From DAISWL01 sp036826375 (lineage in GTDB: Bacteria; Patescibacteriota; Saccharimonadia; Saccharimonadales; HK-STAS-PATE-42), in NCBI GenBank assembly GCA_036826375.1, contig DAISWL010000001.1, positions 62,001-126,000 on the forward strand: a DNA stretch of 64,000 nt, in the 5' to 3' direction. This document shows, piece by piece, positions 8,781 to 15,759 of this stretch (within the stretch, counting starts at the first letter, position 1; every line of letters begins with the position of its first letter). The notes under the pieces are model-generated. The model did no database searches. It saw only the letters and a list, made by a program, of their open reading frames with translations, and was not told the origin of the DNA. The position numbers were made by a program, and so were the translations under genes.

Positions 8781-8803
8781 AATAATATTTTTCTCCTTAA
8801 AAT

Positions 8804-8834
8804 CAAAAACCCCTCGCTTTTTGTTGGCGAGGAG
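8804..8834 (-). terminator. Intrinsic terminator between proline leader ORF and proB
   Basis: On the minus strand the arms CTCCTCGC (8827-8834) and GCGAGGGG (8810-8817) pair over eight bases and are followed by GTTTTTG. It lies after the leader ORF stop (8876) and before the proB ribosome site, the position of an attenuator. The leader segment CCCTC (Pro-Ser codons) could pair with the GAGGG of the 3' arm, and AGGGG near the leader stop with CTCCT of the 5' arm. I could not fold this computationally. Confidence 0.7.
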
Positions 8835-8875
8835 CGTATTTTTACTTAAACTTAAATTCTATTAAACAGCAAAAT

Positions 8876-8935
8876 TTACACCCCTGAGGGTGGCATCGGC
8901 GAGAAAATTAGGAACTGATTTTTGAATTTCTTCAT
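8876..8935 (-). CDS. Proline-rich leader peptide of proB
   Basis: 19 codons, MKKFKNQFLIFSPMPPSGV, with three prolines in four residues just before the end (SPMPPSGV). The ATG lies 10 bp after a good -10 box, so translation starts at or near the 5' end of the RNA; an AAGG could help. It is followed by a terminator and then proB. The amino acid enriched in the leader matches the product pathway of the next gene, the hallmark of leader-peptide attenuation. Start motif (MK-x-F) and end (SGV) resemble the aromatic leader at 58544. Not tested by expression data. Confidence 0.7.
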   Translation of the reverse strand: MKKFKNQFLIFSPMPPSGV

Positions 8936-8945
8936 ATCAACCTTA

Positions 8946-8974
8946 AGTTTAGCCTGTTTGACAGAATATATCAA
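8946..8974 (-). promoter_or_regulatory. Promoter of the proline leader-proB unit
   Basis: -35 TTGATA (8969-8974), 17-bp spacer, -10 TAAACT (8946-8951), which is part of an octamer. The predicted start lies only three or four bases before the leader ATG at 8935. It sits directly behind the CPBP gene stop. Confidence 0.65.
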
Positions 8975-8976
8975 AT

Positions 8977-9813
8977 TTATTTTAAAAACAAAATATAAAA
9001 AGCGATGGAATTTTTAACAAAGTGCATCGCCATTGATGAATAAAGCGAACCAGTTTTTTCAACCGCAAGAGCCATAAACATCCCTAAAATAAAAGTATCT
9101 ATCCCTACGTTGATTTGCCCGTGGTAAGTTGCAAACAACAAAGAGCTACAAATTGCAGCTGGCCAAAATCCAACCAAACGCCTTAAGTTTAAAAAGCCCA
9201 GCCCTCGGAAGATGAACTCTTCGATCACCGCAGGCACAATCACGATCACGATAAAGATCTGTATTAAGCCAAGTGCGTTTTGCTGTTTAGTAAACCCAAC
9301 TTCTTGAGCTTGTTGTAAAACATCTTGAGGAATTAAATTTAACCTTGTAGCTATTAGAATTATCGATCCGGTTAAGATTAAATAGCCTGTATATATCACA
9401 ATAACTTTAACCCATTGCTTAAAATTGAGATTTTTAAATGGGAGAATTTTGTTCTTAGGCCAAGCGTAAACATTAATTAAAAAGTTAACCATGTAGATGG
9501 TTAGTGGAACGCTTGATACGTAAAGAATGAATCTGATAACTGATTCTGGAACTGATAACGCCAACATTGTTACGCCCAAAAACTTTAAAAAGAACGGGAG
9601 AAAAACGCTCATAATTAAAACTGGAGCCAGTATCGCGCTCAAAAAACTGATTACTTTTTTGACATCTTGCCTGTCGAAAAATGCCTTAAGCTTAAGCGCT
9701 TTTTCTACTGGTGGAATGATTTTAGCCAAGCTCTTTTGTAGATCGTCTAGAGATGAATTCTGAGTCGACTGTCTGACTTTGACTTTTAGCTTTTCCGGCT
9801 TTTTGCTGTTCAT
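8977..9813 (-). CDS. CPBP (CAAX/Abi) family intramembrane protease
   Basis: 278 residues: a charged cytoplasmic N-terminus of about 50 residues, then about eight membrane segments. The three family motifs are present in order: EEFIFRG (glutamate pair), FATYH and HFVKN, which together form the metal-dependent or glutamate-based active site inside the membrane. Members cleave prenylated or membrane proteins or act in bacteriocin immunity; the substrate here is unknown. It lies 20 bp downstream of the RseP-like site-2 protease, so two intramembrane proteases appear co-transcribed. Confidence 0.88.
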   Translation of the reverse strand: MNSKKPEKLKVKVRQSTQNSSLDDLQKSLAKIIPPVEKALKLKAFFDRQDVKKVISFLSAILAPVLIMSVFLPFFLKFLGVTMLALSVPESVIRFILYVSSVPLTIYMVNFLINVYAWPKNKILPFKNLNFKQWVKVIVIYTGYLILTGSIILIATRLNLIPQDVLQQAQEVGFTKQQNALGLIQIFIVIVIVPAVIEEFIFRGLGFLNLRRLVGFWPAAICSSLLFATYHGQINVGIDTFILGMFMALAVEKTGSLYSSMAMHFVKNSIAFYILFLK

Positions 9814-9833
9814 CTTATTTAAATTGTAAGAGT

Positions 9834-10949
9834 TTATCTGCCTATTATTCTCTGAACATCAAAGAATGATATAAATAATATCAAGCCAATAAGTACCAGC
9901 ATACCCCAGCCGTGGATTCTCTCTTCGATTTCTTTAGTCAGTTTTTTCTTCAATACATAAACGTAGAATAATGTTAAGAATAAGCGACCACCATCAAGCG
10001 CCGGGATCGGCAAAATGTTCATAATGCCTAAACTTAAAGATATCAAAGCAATTAGTAGAATTAAGTTATTGATACCCTGGTTAGATGAGCTGACGATTGC
10101 ATCAACAGTGGCAACTGGCCCGCCAACAGAGCTTTTCGCCTCTTGAGTATTGCCTTTGAATAAGTTTGAAAAAGTATATCCTAAACCTTTAAAAGTAAGC
10201 TCACTATACTGGTACATTACTCCTCCGGCTACAATTGGTGCGCTCCAGGTATAACGAGAGATCTGAGAGACTCCCGGCACAACCCCGATAGCGCCTTGGG
10301 CTTGAGCTTTTTCGCTACTGTTAAGTTTAAATTTCTTTTCTTCCACTTTTCCTTGGTGTCTAACTTTGATAGAAATTTCCTTATCGATATTTTTTTCTCC
10401 AGCGTTTCTGACATCTTCAACACTACGCATTGGCTGACCGTTAATTTCTAATATGTCATCTAGGGCTTTTATGCCAGCATTCTCGGCGGGAGAATCTTTA
10501 GTTACAAACTGCACCTTAACTACGCTTTTAGTGACGTACTCATCAGATTTAACCGTATACTGCTCTTTATTGTAAAATGGGAGATCTTGCAAGTTAAGCT
10601 TAGGCAAACCGAAAACAGCTAAAGCCAGAAGTAGCAAGTAGGCTGTAATTAAGTTCATTAAAACTCCAGCTACTACAATTTTAAGCTTATTCTTCATTGA
10701 TGCTGCCCCATAACTACCCTTTTCAGTAGCGTCATCATGTTCGCCTTTAAGCCTAACAAAACCACCTAGTGGTAGCCAGTTCAGGGTATACTCTGTCCCA
10801 TTTTTTTTAGTGATTGTTTTAGCTTTTGGAGGAAAACCGATCCCGAACTCTTCTACCTCAACACCGTTTCTTTTAGCCGCAACAAAATGGCCAAACTCAT
10901 GAACCACAATTAATAATATGAATAGAACAATTCCTAAAAATATCAACAT
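9834..10949 (-). CDS. rseP: Site-2 zinc metalloprotease, RseP-like
   Basis: 371 residues. The zinc motif HEFGH is at residues 17-21 in the first membrane segment. A PDZ domain (about 140-225) sits in the extracytoplasmic loop, and NILPIPALDGGR near 313-324 supplies the third zinc ligand. This is the standard RseP/SpoIVFB layout for regulated intramembrane proteolysis of anti-sigma factors and signal peptides. The ATG follows a -10-like TATGCT fused to an octamer by 14 bp. No sigma or anti-sigma gene is nearby, so the substrate cannot be named. Confidence 0.92.
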   Translation of the reverse strand: MLIFLGIVLFILLIVVHEFGHFVAAKRNGVEVEEFGIGFPPKAKTITKKNGTEYTLNWLPLGGFVRLKGEHDDATEKGSYGAASMKNKLKIVVAGVLMNLITAYLLLLALAVFGLPKLNLQDLPFYNKEQYTVKSDEYVTKSVVKVQFVTKDSPAENAGIKALDDILEINGQPMRSVEDVRNAGEKNIDKEISIKVRHQGKVEEKKFKLNSSEKAQAQGAIGVVPGVSQISRYTWSAPIVAGGVMYQYSELTFKGLGYTFSNLFKGNTQEAKSSVGGPVATVDAIVSSSNQGINNLILLIALISLSLGIMNILPIPALDGGRLFLTLFYVYVLKKKLTKEIEERIHGWGMLVLIGLILFISFFDVQRIIGR

Positions 10950-11050
10950 AATGAATTAAGTTTAGCATAAATATACTATTACTTGCTATAAATTGATTTT
11001 GGAACCCCAAATTTATCATTCTGAATAGCCAGCTCACCTCTTCTATCAAG

Positions 11051-11265
11051 GGATCCTGAATCAAGTTCAGGATGACGCCCACCACCAGGTCATCCTGAAC
11101 TTGATTCAGGATCCCCCAAGAGAAGCCACTGCCCGTCATCCTGAACTTGATTCAGGATCCCCCAAGAGAAGCCACTGCCCGTCATCCTGAACTTGATTCA
11201 GGATCCCCCAAGAGAAACACACTGTCGTCATCCTGAACCGCCAGCTGGCGGTTGATTCAGGATCC
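11051..11265. repeat. Five palindromic repeats, four in a 46-bp tandem array
   Basis: The unit GTCATCCTGAACTTGATTC...GGATCC contains arms TCCTGAA/TTCAGGA. Copies lie at 11089, 11135, 11181 and 11227 (46-bp period, including a conserved CCCCAAGAGAA linker) and one inverted copy at 11051-11076. The last copy has a nested palindrome CCGCCAGCTGGCGG inserted in its loop. Linkers are conserved, so this is not CRISPR. Confidence 0.9.
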
Positions 11266-11302
11266 CCCAAGAGAAACAGATCGAACTTAAGCTTAACCAA
11301 AT

Positions 11303-11335
11303 AAAAACCACCCATTTTACTGAGTGGTTTTTATT
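11303..11335 (-). terminator. Terminator, probably bidirectional
   Basis: Arms AAAAACCAC and GTGGTTTTT around a loop, with T-rich tails on both strands. On the minus strand it ends the possible RNA that starts at the promoter at 11648-11676. Confidence 0.7.
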
Positions 11336-11641
11336 AAAAATATGCGTATGTTTTTAATTATTTTTAATCAAAATATCTGATTTTAGCATTTAACTTATTT
11401 AAAATCGATTTATAGTTTAGTTATAAATGTTTGATTTATAGTTTAGTTAGATATAGCTACTTTTAAAGTTTAATCGCATAAATTTAAATCAAGTGTCAAC
11501 TAGCTTGGTTTAAACTATTCAACAAAAGTTACTTTGATTTTAGTCATTTTTTTCTTCATTTGACTATTTACTACCCTTCTTTTTTATTAAAATTATTTTT
11601 TGTTTGTTGATTTTTTTGTTTTGAGCTCTTTCTCGATCAAC
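11336..11641 (-). ncRNA. Possible non-coding or small-ORF transcript
   Basis: About 300 bases between a near-consensus minus-strand promoter and a terminator, with no sizeable ORF. A 14-codon ORF (MKKKMTKIKVTFVE) lies near 11520-11565. A direct repeat GATTTATAGTTTAGTTA occurs twice (about 11408-11450). The A-rich start resembles the start of the transcript from the sister promoter at 50135. No match to tmRNA, RNase P, SRP or 6S features was seen. Together with the repeats at 11051-11265 this accounts for the gene-free stretch 10950-11736. Confidence 0.3.
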
Positions 11642-11647
11642 AATACT

Positions 11648-11676
11648 ATTCTAGCATAAGCATTGTTTAATGTCAA
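11648..11676 (-). promoter_or_regulatory. Near-consensus promoter P1 (TTGACA-17-TAGAAT)
   Basis: -35 TTGACA at 11671-11676, spacer of 17 ending GCTTATGC, -10 TAGAAT at 11648-11653 with an upstream TGC. The same layout, including GCTTATGC, recurs at 14147-14175 and 50135-50163. Confidence 0.75.
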
Positions 11677-11713
11677 CTATTTTATTTAAATTACTTATTA
11701 ATTAAGCTTAAGA

Positions 11714-11722
11714 TGCTATAAT
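11714..11722 (+). promoter_or_regulatory. Extended -10 promoter of the methyltransferase-rpmA pair
   Basis: TGCTATAAT at 11714-11722; the ATG at 11737 follows 14 bp later without a ribosome site, so the transcript is nearly leaderless. It is divergent from promoter P1. Confidence 0.6.
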
Positions 11723-11736
11723 CTACCCTAGTATTC

Positions 11737-12906
11737 ATGTATTTATATTTTTTAGGATCCAACCACCAGTTAAGCTTAGCCGAGCTAGAATCTTTGCTCG
11801 GCTATCGTAACGTAAGCTTTTTCGATGAATCTAGCGGCATTGTTGAATCGAACTCTAAACTTAATTTGAAGCGTCTTGGTGGCGTTATCAAGATAGCCGA
11901 AGTTATCACTAAACTTAATATTGAAGCCAATCTGGAAGATGAACTCCCCCGTTTAATCTCTAAACTTAATCCCAATCAACGTAATAAGTTGAATTTAGGA
12001 ATCAGCGTTTACGGCAAAAAGATGCCACCCCCCGCCATTAGTAAATTGGCTTTTAGCATTAAACATGCCATGAAACAAAACTTAAGTTTGAGGATCATCC
12101 CCAATAAGAATCAAGATTTAGGAAGCGCTCAGTTGGCTCATCTGAAATTAGGATCTGGTGGCTTAGAGCTAAACTTAATCTTTAAGAAAAGTAACGTCTA
12201 CGTTGCTAGTACACTAGAGAGCCAAAACCTGAAGAACTATACTTTGCGTGATTATGGCCGTCCTGCCCGAGATGCCCGCGTTGGGATGCTCCCCCCAAAG
12301 CTTGCCCAAATAATGCTAAACTTAAGCGTTAAAGATGAAAAAAGTGGAACCGTTCTTGACCCTTTTTGCGGAACTGGAGTTTTACTGCAAGAGGCCGCAT
12401 TAGCCGGTTTTGATTTTATCGGCTCAGATATTGAGCCCAGAATGGTTGAGATGACCCTCACCAACCTAGAGTTCATCAACTATAAGTTTAAGCTTGAGCT
12501 TAGCCCTCAGCAGTTGAAAGATAGAGTTTTAGTTGCCGATGCTACCTCTGGCAAATGGGCAAACCCAAATTTTGTAGTTAGCGAGGTTTTTTTAGGGAGG
12601 CCTCTAACTAAATTACCGGCTGGTGAAAATCTGAAAGAAATTATTGAAGATGTGAACACTATCACTAAAAAATTTTTGTTGAACTTGAAATCTCAAATCA
12701 AAAATGAGGCGAGAATATGCCTAGCTGTACCCGCTTGGAGAAATGGAAATAGATTTATTGACCTACCACTTATTGACCAGTTAGAAGTTTTAGGCTACAA
12801 TAGATTAAGTTTAAAGCTAGTTACAGATAGCGATCTGCTCTATTTTAGAAAAGATTCTATCGTTGCTAGAAGAATATTATTACTTAAGCTTAAGGAGAAT
12901 TATTAG
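11737..12906 (+). CDS. Trm11-like RNA guanosine-N2 methyltransferase (predicted)
   Basis: 389 residues. The N-terminal half is divergent and probably THUMP-related. The C-terminal half is a Rossmann methyltransferase with LDPFCGTGVLLQEAALAG (about residues 205-222) as the SAM loop and GSDIEPRM as the acidic motif. In archaeal/eukaryal Trm11 and related enzymes this domain N2-methylates guanosine in tRNA. Here the usual catalytic DPPY position reads SEVFLGRP, so the target base is uncertain. The gene is rich in octamers (about nine copies), many encoding KLN. It ends directly before the ATG of rpmA (TAGATG). Confidence 0.7.
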   Translation: MYLYFLGSNHQLSLAELESLLGYRNVSFFDESSGIVESNSKLNLKRLGGVIKIAEVITKLNIEANLEDELPRLISKLNPNQRNKLNLGISVYGKKMPPPAISKLAFSIKHAMKQNLSLRIIPNKNQDLGSAQLAHLKLGSGGLELNLIFKKSNVYVASTLESQNLKNYTLRDYGRPARDARVGMLPPKLAQIMLNLSVKDEKSGTVLDPFCGTGVLLQEAALAGFDFIGSDIEPRMVEMTLTNLEFINYKFKLELSPQQLKDRVLVADATSGKWANPNFVVSEVFLGRPLTKLPAGENLKEIIEDVNTITKKFLLNLKSQIKNEARICLAVPAWRNGNRFIDLPLIDQLEVLGYNRLSLKLVTDSDLLYFRKDSIVARRILLLKLKENY

Positions 12907-13182
12907 ATGAGTAAAGTTAAATCTGGTGGTAGTACTAAAAATAACAGAGATTCAGCCGGAAAACGTCTCGGTGTTAAAAAATTTGGAGGCCAAAAAGTAA
13001 CAACTGGTCAGATTATTGTACGTCAAGTTGGCGCCAACAAAGTTGCCGGCGAAGGTACTTTCATAAGCCGTAACTTCACTATTCACGCCGCCAAAGATGG
13101 CGTAATTAAGTTTAACAAAAACCGTAGATTCAAAAAATTCACTGGCAAAAGCGCACCTCGCACCGAAGTTACGGTTGTATAA
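12907..13182 (+). CDS. rpmA: 50S ribosomal protein L27 (bL27)
   Basis: 91 residues with the L27 signature: SGGSTKNNRDSAGKRLGVKK near the N-terminus, then GQIIVRQVG and a basic tail. L27 lies at the peptidyl-transferase centre. The start follows an AAGGAG site and abuts the stop of the methyltransferase gene, so the two are translationally coupled. There is no N-terminal extension needing proteolytic removal. rplU (L21), a frequent neighbour elsewhere, is not adjacent. Confidence 0.95.
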   Translation: MSKVKSGGSTKNNRDSAGKRLGVKKFGGQKVTTGQIIVRQVGANKVAGEGTFISRNFTIHAAKDGVIKFNKNRRFKKFTGKSAPRTEVTVV

Positions 13183-13224
13183 TAGCAACTGATTTTTTCT
13201 ATCTGATATTAGCGTATATTAACA

Positions 13225-14097
13225 CTACCGGCTAGCTTCTTCTATTGCGGCCTGCAATTGTGCTAGTTTATGCTTATCGGCTTGGTATGATTCGTAATCG
13301 GGATGCTTCGTCATTCTCTGATAAATAGGCCCCCGCTCTCTTTGTAGTTCATTAGATATCCTTGCCTTGTGTTCATCTTTAGGGTCGTACTCATAATCGG
13401 CGCTCCAGTTATCTTCCATTTGGCGCTCGAGGCTAGCGATTTCTCTCTCTAGGTCGGCGATGAACAGATAGCCTGGATCGCTGGCAAATTTAGCCACTAG
13501 GTTTGTCGCCTCTTTGCGCATTGGCTCGATATCATCGGGGGGGGCAGCCTCAACTGCGCCTCTGACAGCGGCGGCAGCGGCGGCACGCATCCCCTCAGTT
13601 ATAGGCCTACGACGTTCTAGTTCAGGGCTAAGGCCTCTACTTCTTAATCTAGCGTCTTCTTTAGCATCAATCCTATCCCGTATCTCAAGCTGCATTTCCA
13701 TGAAAGGACCGAGTGAATAGATTTTAGTCAAAGTTACTCCCCCTTCACCGGAATTTAATGCCTGAACGGTAACCTTATCTGATTGGCCATCTGTACCACG
13801 CTCAGCATTCACTATCTGCCATCCTGCCTCAACTGTACGATCAGTACGAATAACTAGAGCTTCGTCACATAACCTAAGTCCCTGCGGCAAATTACCTTCA
13901 GAATCAATCCTCCACCGATTCCTGTCTTGCTTACTAACCACACCATTAATTTCTACTAACATGCTCTTTACTTCTTCGGGTTTAAACTCTATTAACTCAG
14001 GTTCGGTGAGTTTAGGTACCTTAGGTCCTTCTTCTACTCGTGCTTGAAGATCTAAAGGGACTTCGTTTATAAATTGTGGTGCTAATTGTTCTGCCAT
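13225..14097 (-). CDS. Unrecognised soluble protein with charged helical C-terminus
   Basis: 290 residues that I do not recognise. Residues 1-50 are acidic and proline-rich. 50-130 look like beta-rich sequence (SMLVEINGVVSK, WRIDSEG, DKVTVQAL). 145-290 are strongly charged and helical, with an alanine run (MRAAAAAAVRG, about 168-178) and probable coiled coil. No signal peptide or membrane segment. The AAAGGAG site fixes the ATG. It is driven by the near-consensus promoter at 14147-14175, so high expression is likely. The gene has no octamers and more GC than its neighbours, which suggests later acquisition. Confidence 0.75.
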   Translation of the reverse strand: MAEQLAPQFINEVPLDLQARVEEGPKVPKLTEPELIEFKPEEVKSMLVEINGVVSKQDRNRWRIDSEGNLPQGLRLCDEALVIRTDRTVEAGWQIVNAERGTDGQSDKVTVQALNSGEGGVTLTKIYSLGPFMEMQLEIRDRIDAKEDARLRSRGLSPELERRRPITEGMRAAAAAAVRGAVEAAPPDDIEPMRKEATNLVAKFASDPGYLFIADLEREIASLERQMEDNWSADYEYDPKDEHKARISNELQRERGPIYQRMTKHPDYESYQADKHKLAQLQAAIEEASR

Positions 14098-14146
14098 ACT
14101 TTTTTCTCCTTTGTGGATTTTTTATTATGTTTTTATTGTGTATACA

Positions 14147-14175
14147 ATACTAGCATAAGCTCAATAAAATGTCAA
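14147..14175 (-). promoter_or_regulatory. Near-consensus promoter P2 (TTGACA-17-TAGTAT)
   Basis: -35 TTGACA at 14170-14175, 17-bp spacer ending GCTTATGC, -10 TAGTAT at 14147-14152. It leads to an A-rich 5' leader of about 45 bases and the gene ending at 13225. Same spacer end as P1 and P3. Confidence 0.8.
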
Positions 14176-14298
14176 TATAAATTACGATTTAAACTACAAA
14201 TTACAATCATTATCCCCGAGAAACTTACTAGCTGATAATTATTAAGCTTAGCCTAGTAATTAAATCAAGGTGGCTGCCAGAGGTTAACCCGAAATGTA

Positions 14299-14403
14299 AA
14301 ACTTAAGCTTAATTGTCAATCATATAATCACGCTTTAGGTAAATAAAACTCCTCTTCCGGCGTCATACCCGGCGGGAACTTGGGCATGTACTTTTTTCTA
14401 TCA
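14299..14403 (-). repeat. 105-bp duplication, copy 1, with conserved 19-codon ORF
   Basis: 101 of 105 bases match copy 2 at 14966-15070. On the minus strand it holds MPKFPPGMTPEEEFYLPKA plus stop (14328-14387). The frame stays open upstream (SDRKKY) but has no other start. All four differences between copies fall on third codon positions of this frame and are silent. It lies just downstream of the gene at 14460-14909 and may be a conserved peptide or a gene remnant. The rest of the gene-free stretch 14098-14459 holds only promoter P2 and two octamers. Confidence 0.75.
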
Positions 14404-14459
14404 GAGGCGTGCTTAGAGTTGAGATCTAATTATAAACTGCATTACACTTTATTTCGCCC

Positions 14460-14909
14460 CTAATTCATCTGTAACTGCCTGTCATTATGTTCTTTTGCCT
14501 CAGCAGCTCTTGCTGATAAGACCCTTTCGCGTAAATCTTCATCCGTAATTAAAACCCTAATAACTGCTTGTGGGTCTTGTAGATATCCATCTTTTTCTTT
14601 CTTCTTGTATGTGCTATAAGCACATAGCAAATCAGCCATTCGTTTGGTAAGGCCTTCCCTTTCCTGTTCTGGCGTAAGTTCCTCTCTAGCGCAATGGGGT
14701 GCTGATGATGACGTGTCCCCAAAGTTGGGCATTCCTAATATATCTAGAATTTCACCGCCATTTGTAGCGAATTCTTCTAATGTATAGTCTTCTGTTCTAT
14801 TAGATTCTGCTACTCCTGGTGGGTTTCCAATGGTGAATTTTTCATTCATAAAGAAAAAGAGGGGCTGGTCTATGGTTGTTTCTGGGCTCGGTTGTTTTTC
14901 GTTTGACAT
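14460..14909 (-). CDS. Unrecognised acidic protein
   Basis: 149 residues, no family recognised. Hydrophilic throughout, rich in Glu, Asp and Pro, with a helical charged C-terminal half (LTPEQEREGLTKRMADLL, about residues 77-94). No signal or membrane segment. An upstream ATG exists at 14915, but the AAGGAG site directly abuts it and is correctly spaced (6 bp) for the ATG at 14909, which I chose. The gene is bounded on both sides by the 105-bp direct repeats, so the whole block may have moved or duplicated as a unit. It contains no octamer. Confidence 0.65.
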   Translation of the reverse strand: MSNEKQPSPETTIDQPLFFFMNEKFTIGNPPGVAESNRTEDYTLEEFATNGGEILDILGMPNFGDTSSSAPHCAREELTPEQEREGLTKRMADLLCAYSTYKKKEKDGYLQDPQAVIRVLITDEDLRERVLSARAAEAKEHNDRQLQMN

Positions 14910-14965
14910 TATCATCTCCTTGTTAATACATGCTTTAATTCTTACTGTTACACAACAATCATAAC

Positions 14966-15070
14966 AAACTTAAGCTTAATTGTCAATCATATAATCACGC
15001 TTTAGGTAAATAAAACTCCTCCTCCGGCGTCATCCCCGGCGGGAACTTTGGCATATACTTTTTTCTATCA
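14966..15070 (-). repeat. 105-bp duplication, copy 2, with conserved 19-codon ORF
   Basis: Partner of 14299-14403. The 19-codon frame is at 14995-15054 (minus strand), identical in amino acids to copy 1. It begins 16 bp past the stop of the membrane-protein gene at 15087-15662, and ends before the promoter region of the 14460 gene. Confidence 0.75.
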
Positions 15071-15086
15071 CTAGCCTCGCTAAAAC

Positions 15087-15662
15087 TTAAACCTTTTTAA
15101 ACTTTTGAAAAATCAGCACCATCCCACCAACTATTGTATTTATAATTAGTAAGTAGATTACAAATACCTGATCAACAGATATCTCCCCGGAGGCCAATAA
15201 TGCGAATAACGCTCCGGCGGCCCCTGCAAGCCAGAACCAAAATACTTCGTCTCTTGGTTTCTTCCAAATTGCAACTATTGTTGGTAGGGTCGCAAAAAAA
15301 TCGGCCAAACAAATTAGCATAAGACCACTGAGGGCTTGGCCAGATATACTCCATACAATAAGGCTTAGAGATAGTAATAAATAACAAATTATATCAACTG
15401 GCCCCAAGCCACCCTTGCCGTTTTTTATTGAAACTACGCCAACCAAAATACATACGATGAGTTCGCTTAAGTTTAGCCAAATAGCCCCCGAACCAGATCT
15501 TAAGCTTAGTTGCTGGGCCAACGAAACTGCAAGCAATAGAATATACATCAACCTAGTAGCCCTCTCCGGTGTAACCGATCCAGAAATAATACTCCTTATA
15601 TAAGATATAGATGCCAGTATCGGGACTAAAAATGCCAACGTTCTGTATATTAATTCCGTCAT
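15087..15662 (-). CDS. Unrecognised multi-pass membrane protein
   Basis: 191 residues with about six or seven hydrophobic helices and short loops. The repeat-like halves and small-residue helices are reminiscent of PQ-loop or SemiSWEET-type transporters, but I see no PQ motif, so this is a loose likeness only. A lysine-rich end (FQKFKKV) would sit in the cytoplasm. The gene is divergent from the TrmB-type regulator at 15760, whose operator lies 57 bp upstream of this start. The regulator might also control this gene (inference). Confidence 0.65.
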   Translation of the reverse strand: MTELIYRTLAFLVPILASISYIRSIISGSVTPERATRLMYILLLAVSLAQQLSLRSGSGAIWLNLSELIVCILVGVVSIKNGKGGLGPVDIICYLLLSLSLIVWSISGQALSGLMLICLADFFATLPTIVAIWKKPRDEVFWFWLAGAAGALFALLASGEISVDQVFVIYLLIINTIVGGMVLIFQKFKKV

Positions 15663-15718
15663 AATAAATCATCTTCCTTGTAGCAACAATTCTAGCATCT
15701 AGATTTTATCTTTCATAA

Positions 15719-15752
15719 AGTTGTCTAGATTTACGGACAACTATGTTATAAT
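15719..15752 (+). promoter_or_regulatory. Promoter with inverted-repeat operator of the TrmB-type regulator
   Basis: AGTTGTC (15719-15725) and GACAACT (15736-15742) form a 7-bp inverted repeat with a 10-bp spacer. It ends 4 bp before the -10 TATAAT (15747-15752). The regulator ATG follows at 15760, only 7 bp after the -10, so the mRNA is leaderless. Autoregulation is the obvious reading. Confidence 0.65.
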
Positions 15753-15759
15753 AAAGACT

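Noticed and set aside
8281..8865. 194-codon frame opposite proB
   Set aside because: Shadow of proB and of its terminator region; Ser/Leu-rich without any recognisable motif.
11089..11265. Regularly spaced repeats resembling a CRISPR array
   Set aside because: The linkers between repeats are conserved (CCCCAAGAGAA...), the units are palindromic and no cas genes are near; it is a tandem repeat.
14098..15086. Insertion sequence or composite transposon around the gene at 14460
   Set aside because: The flanking 105-bp repeats are direct, have no inverted ends and no transposase is present.
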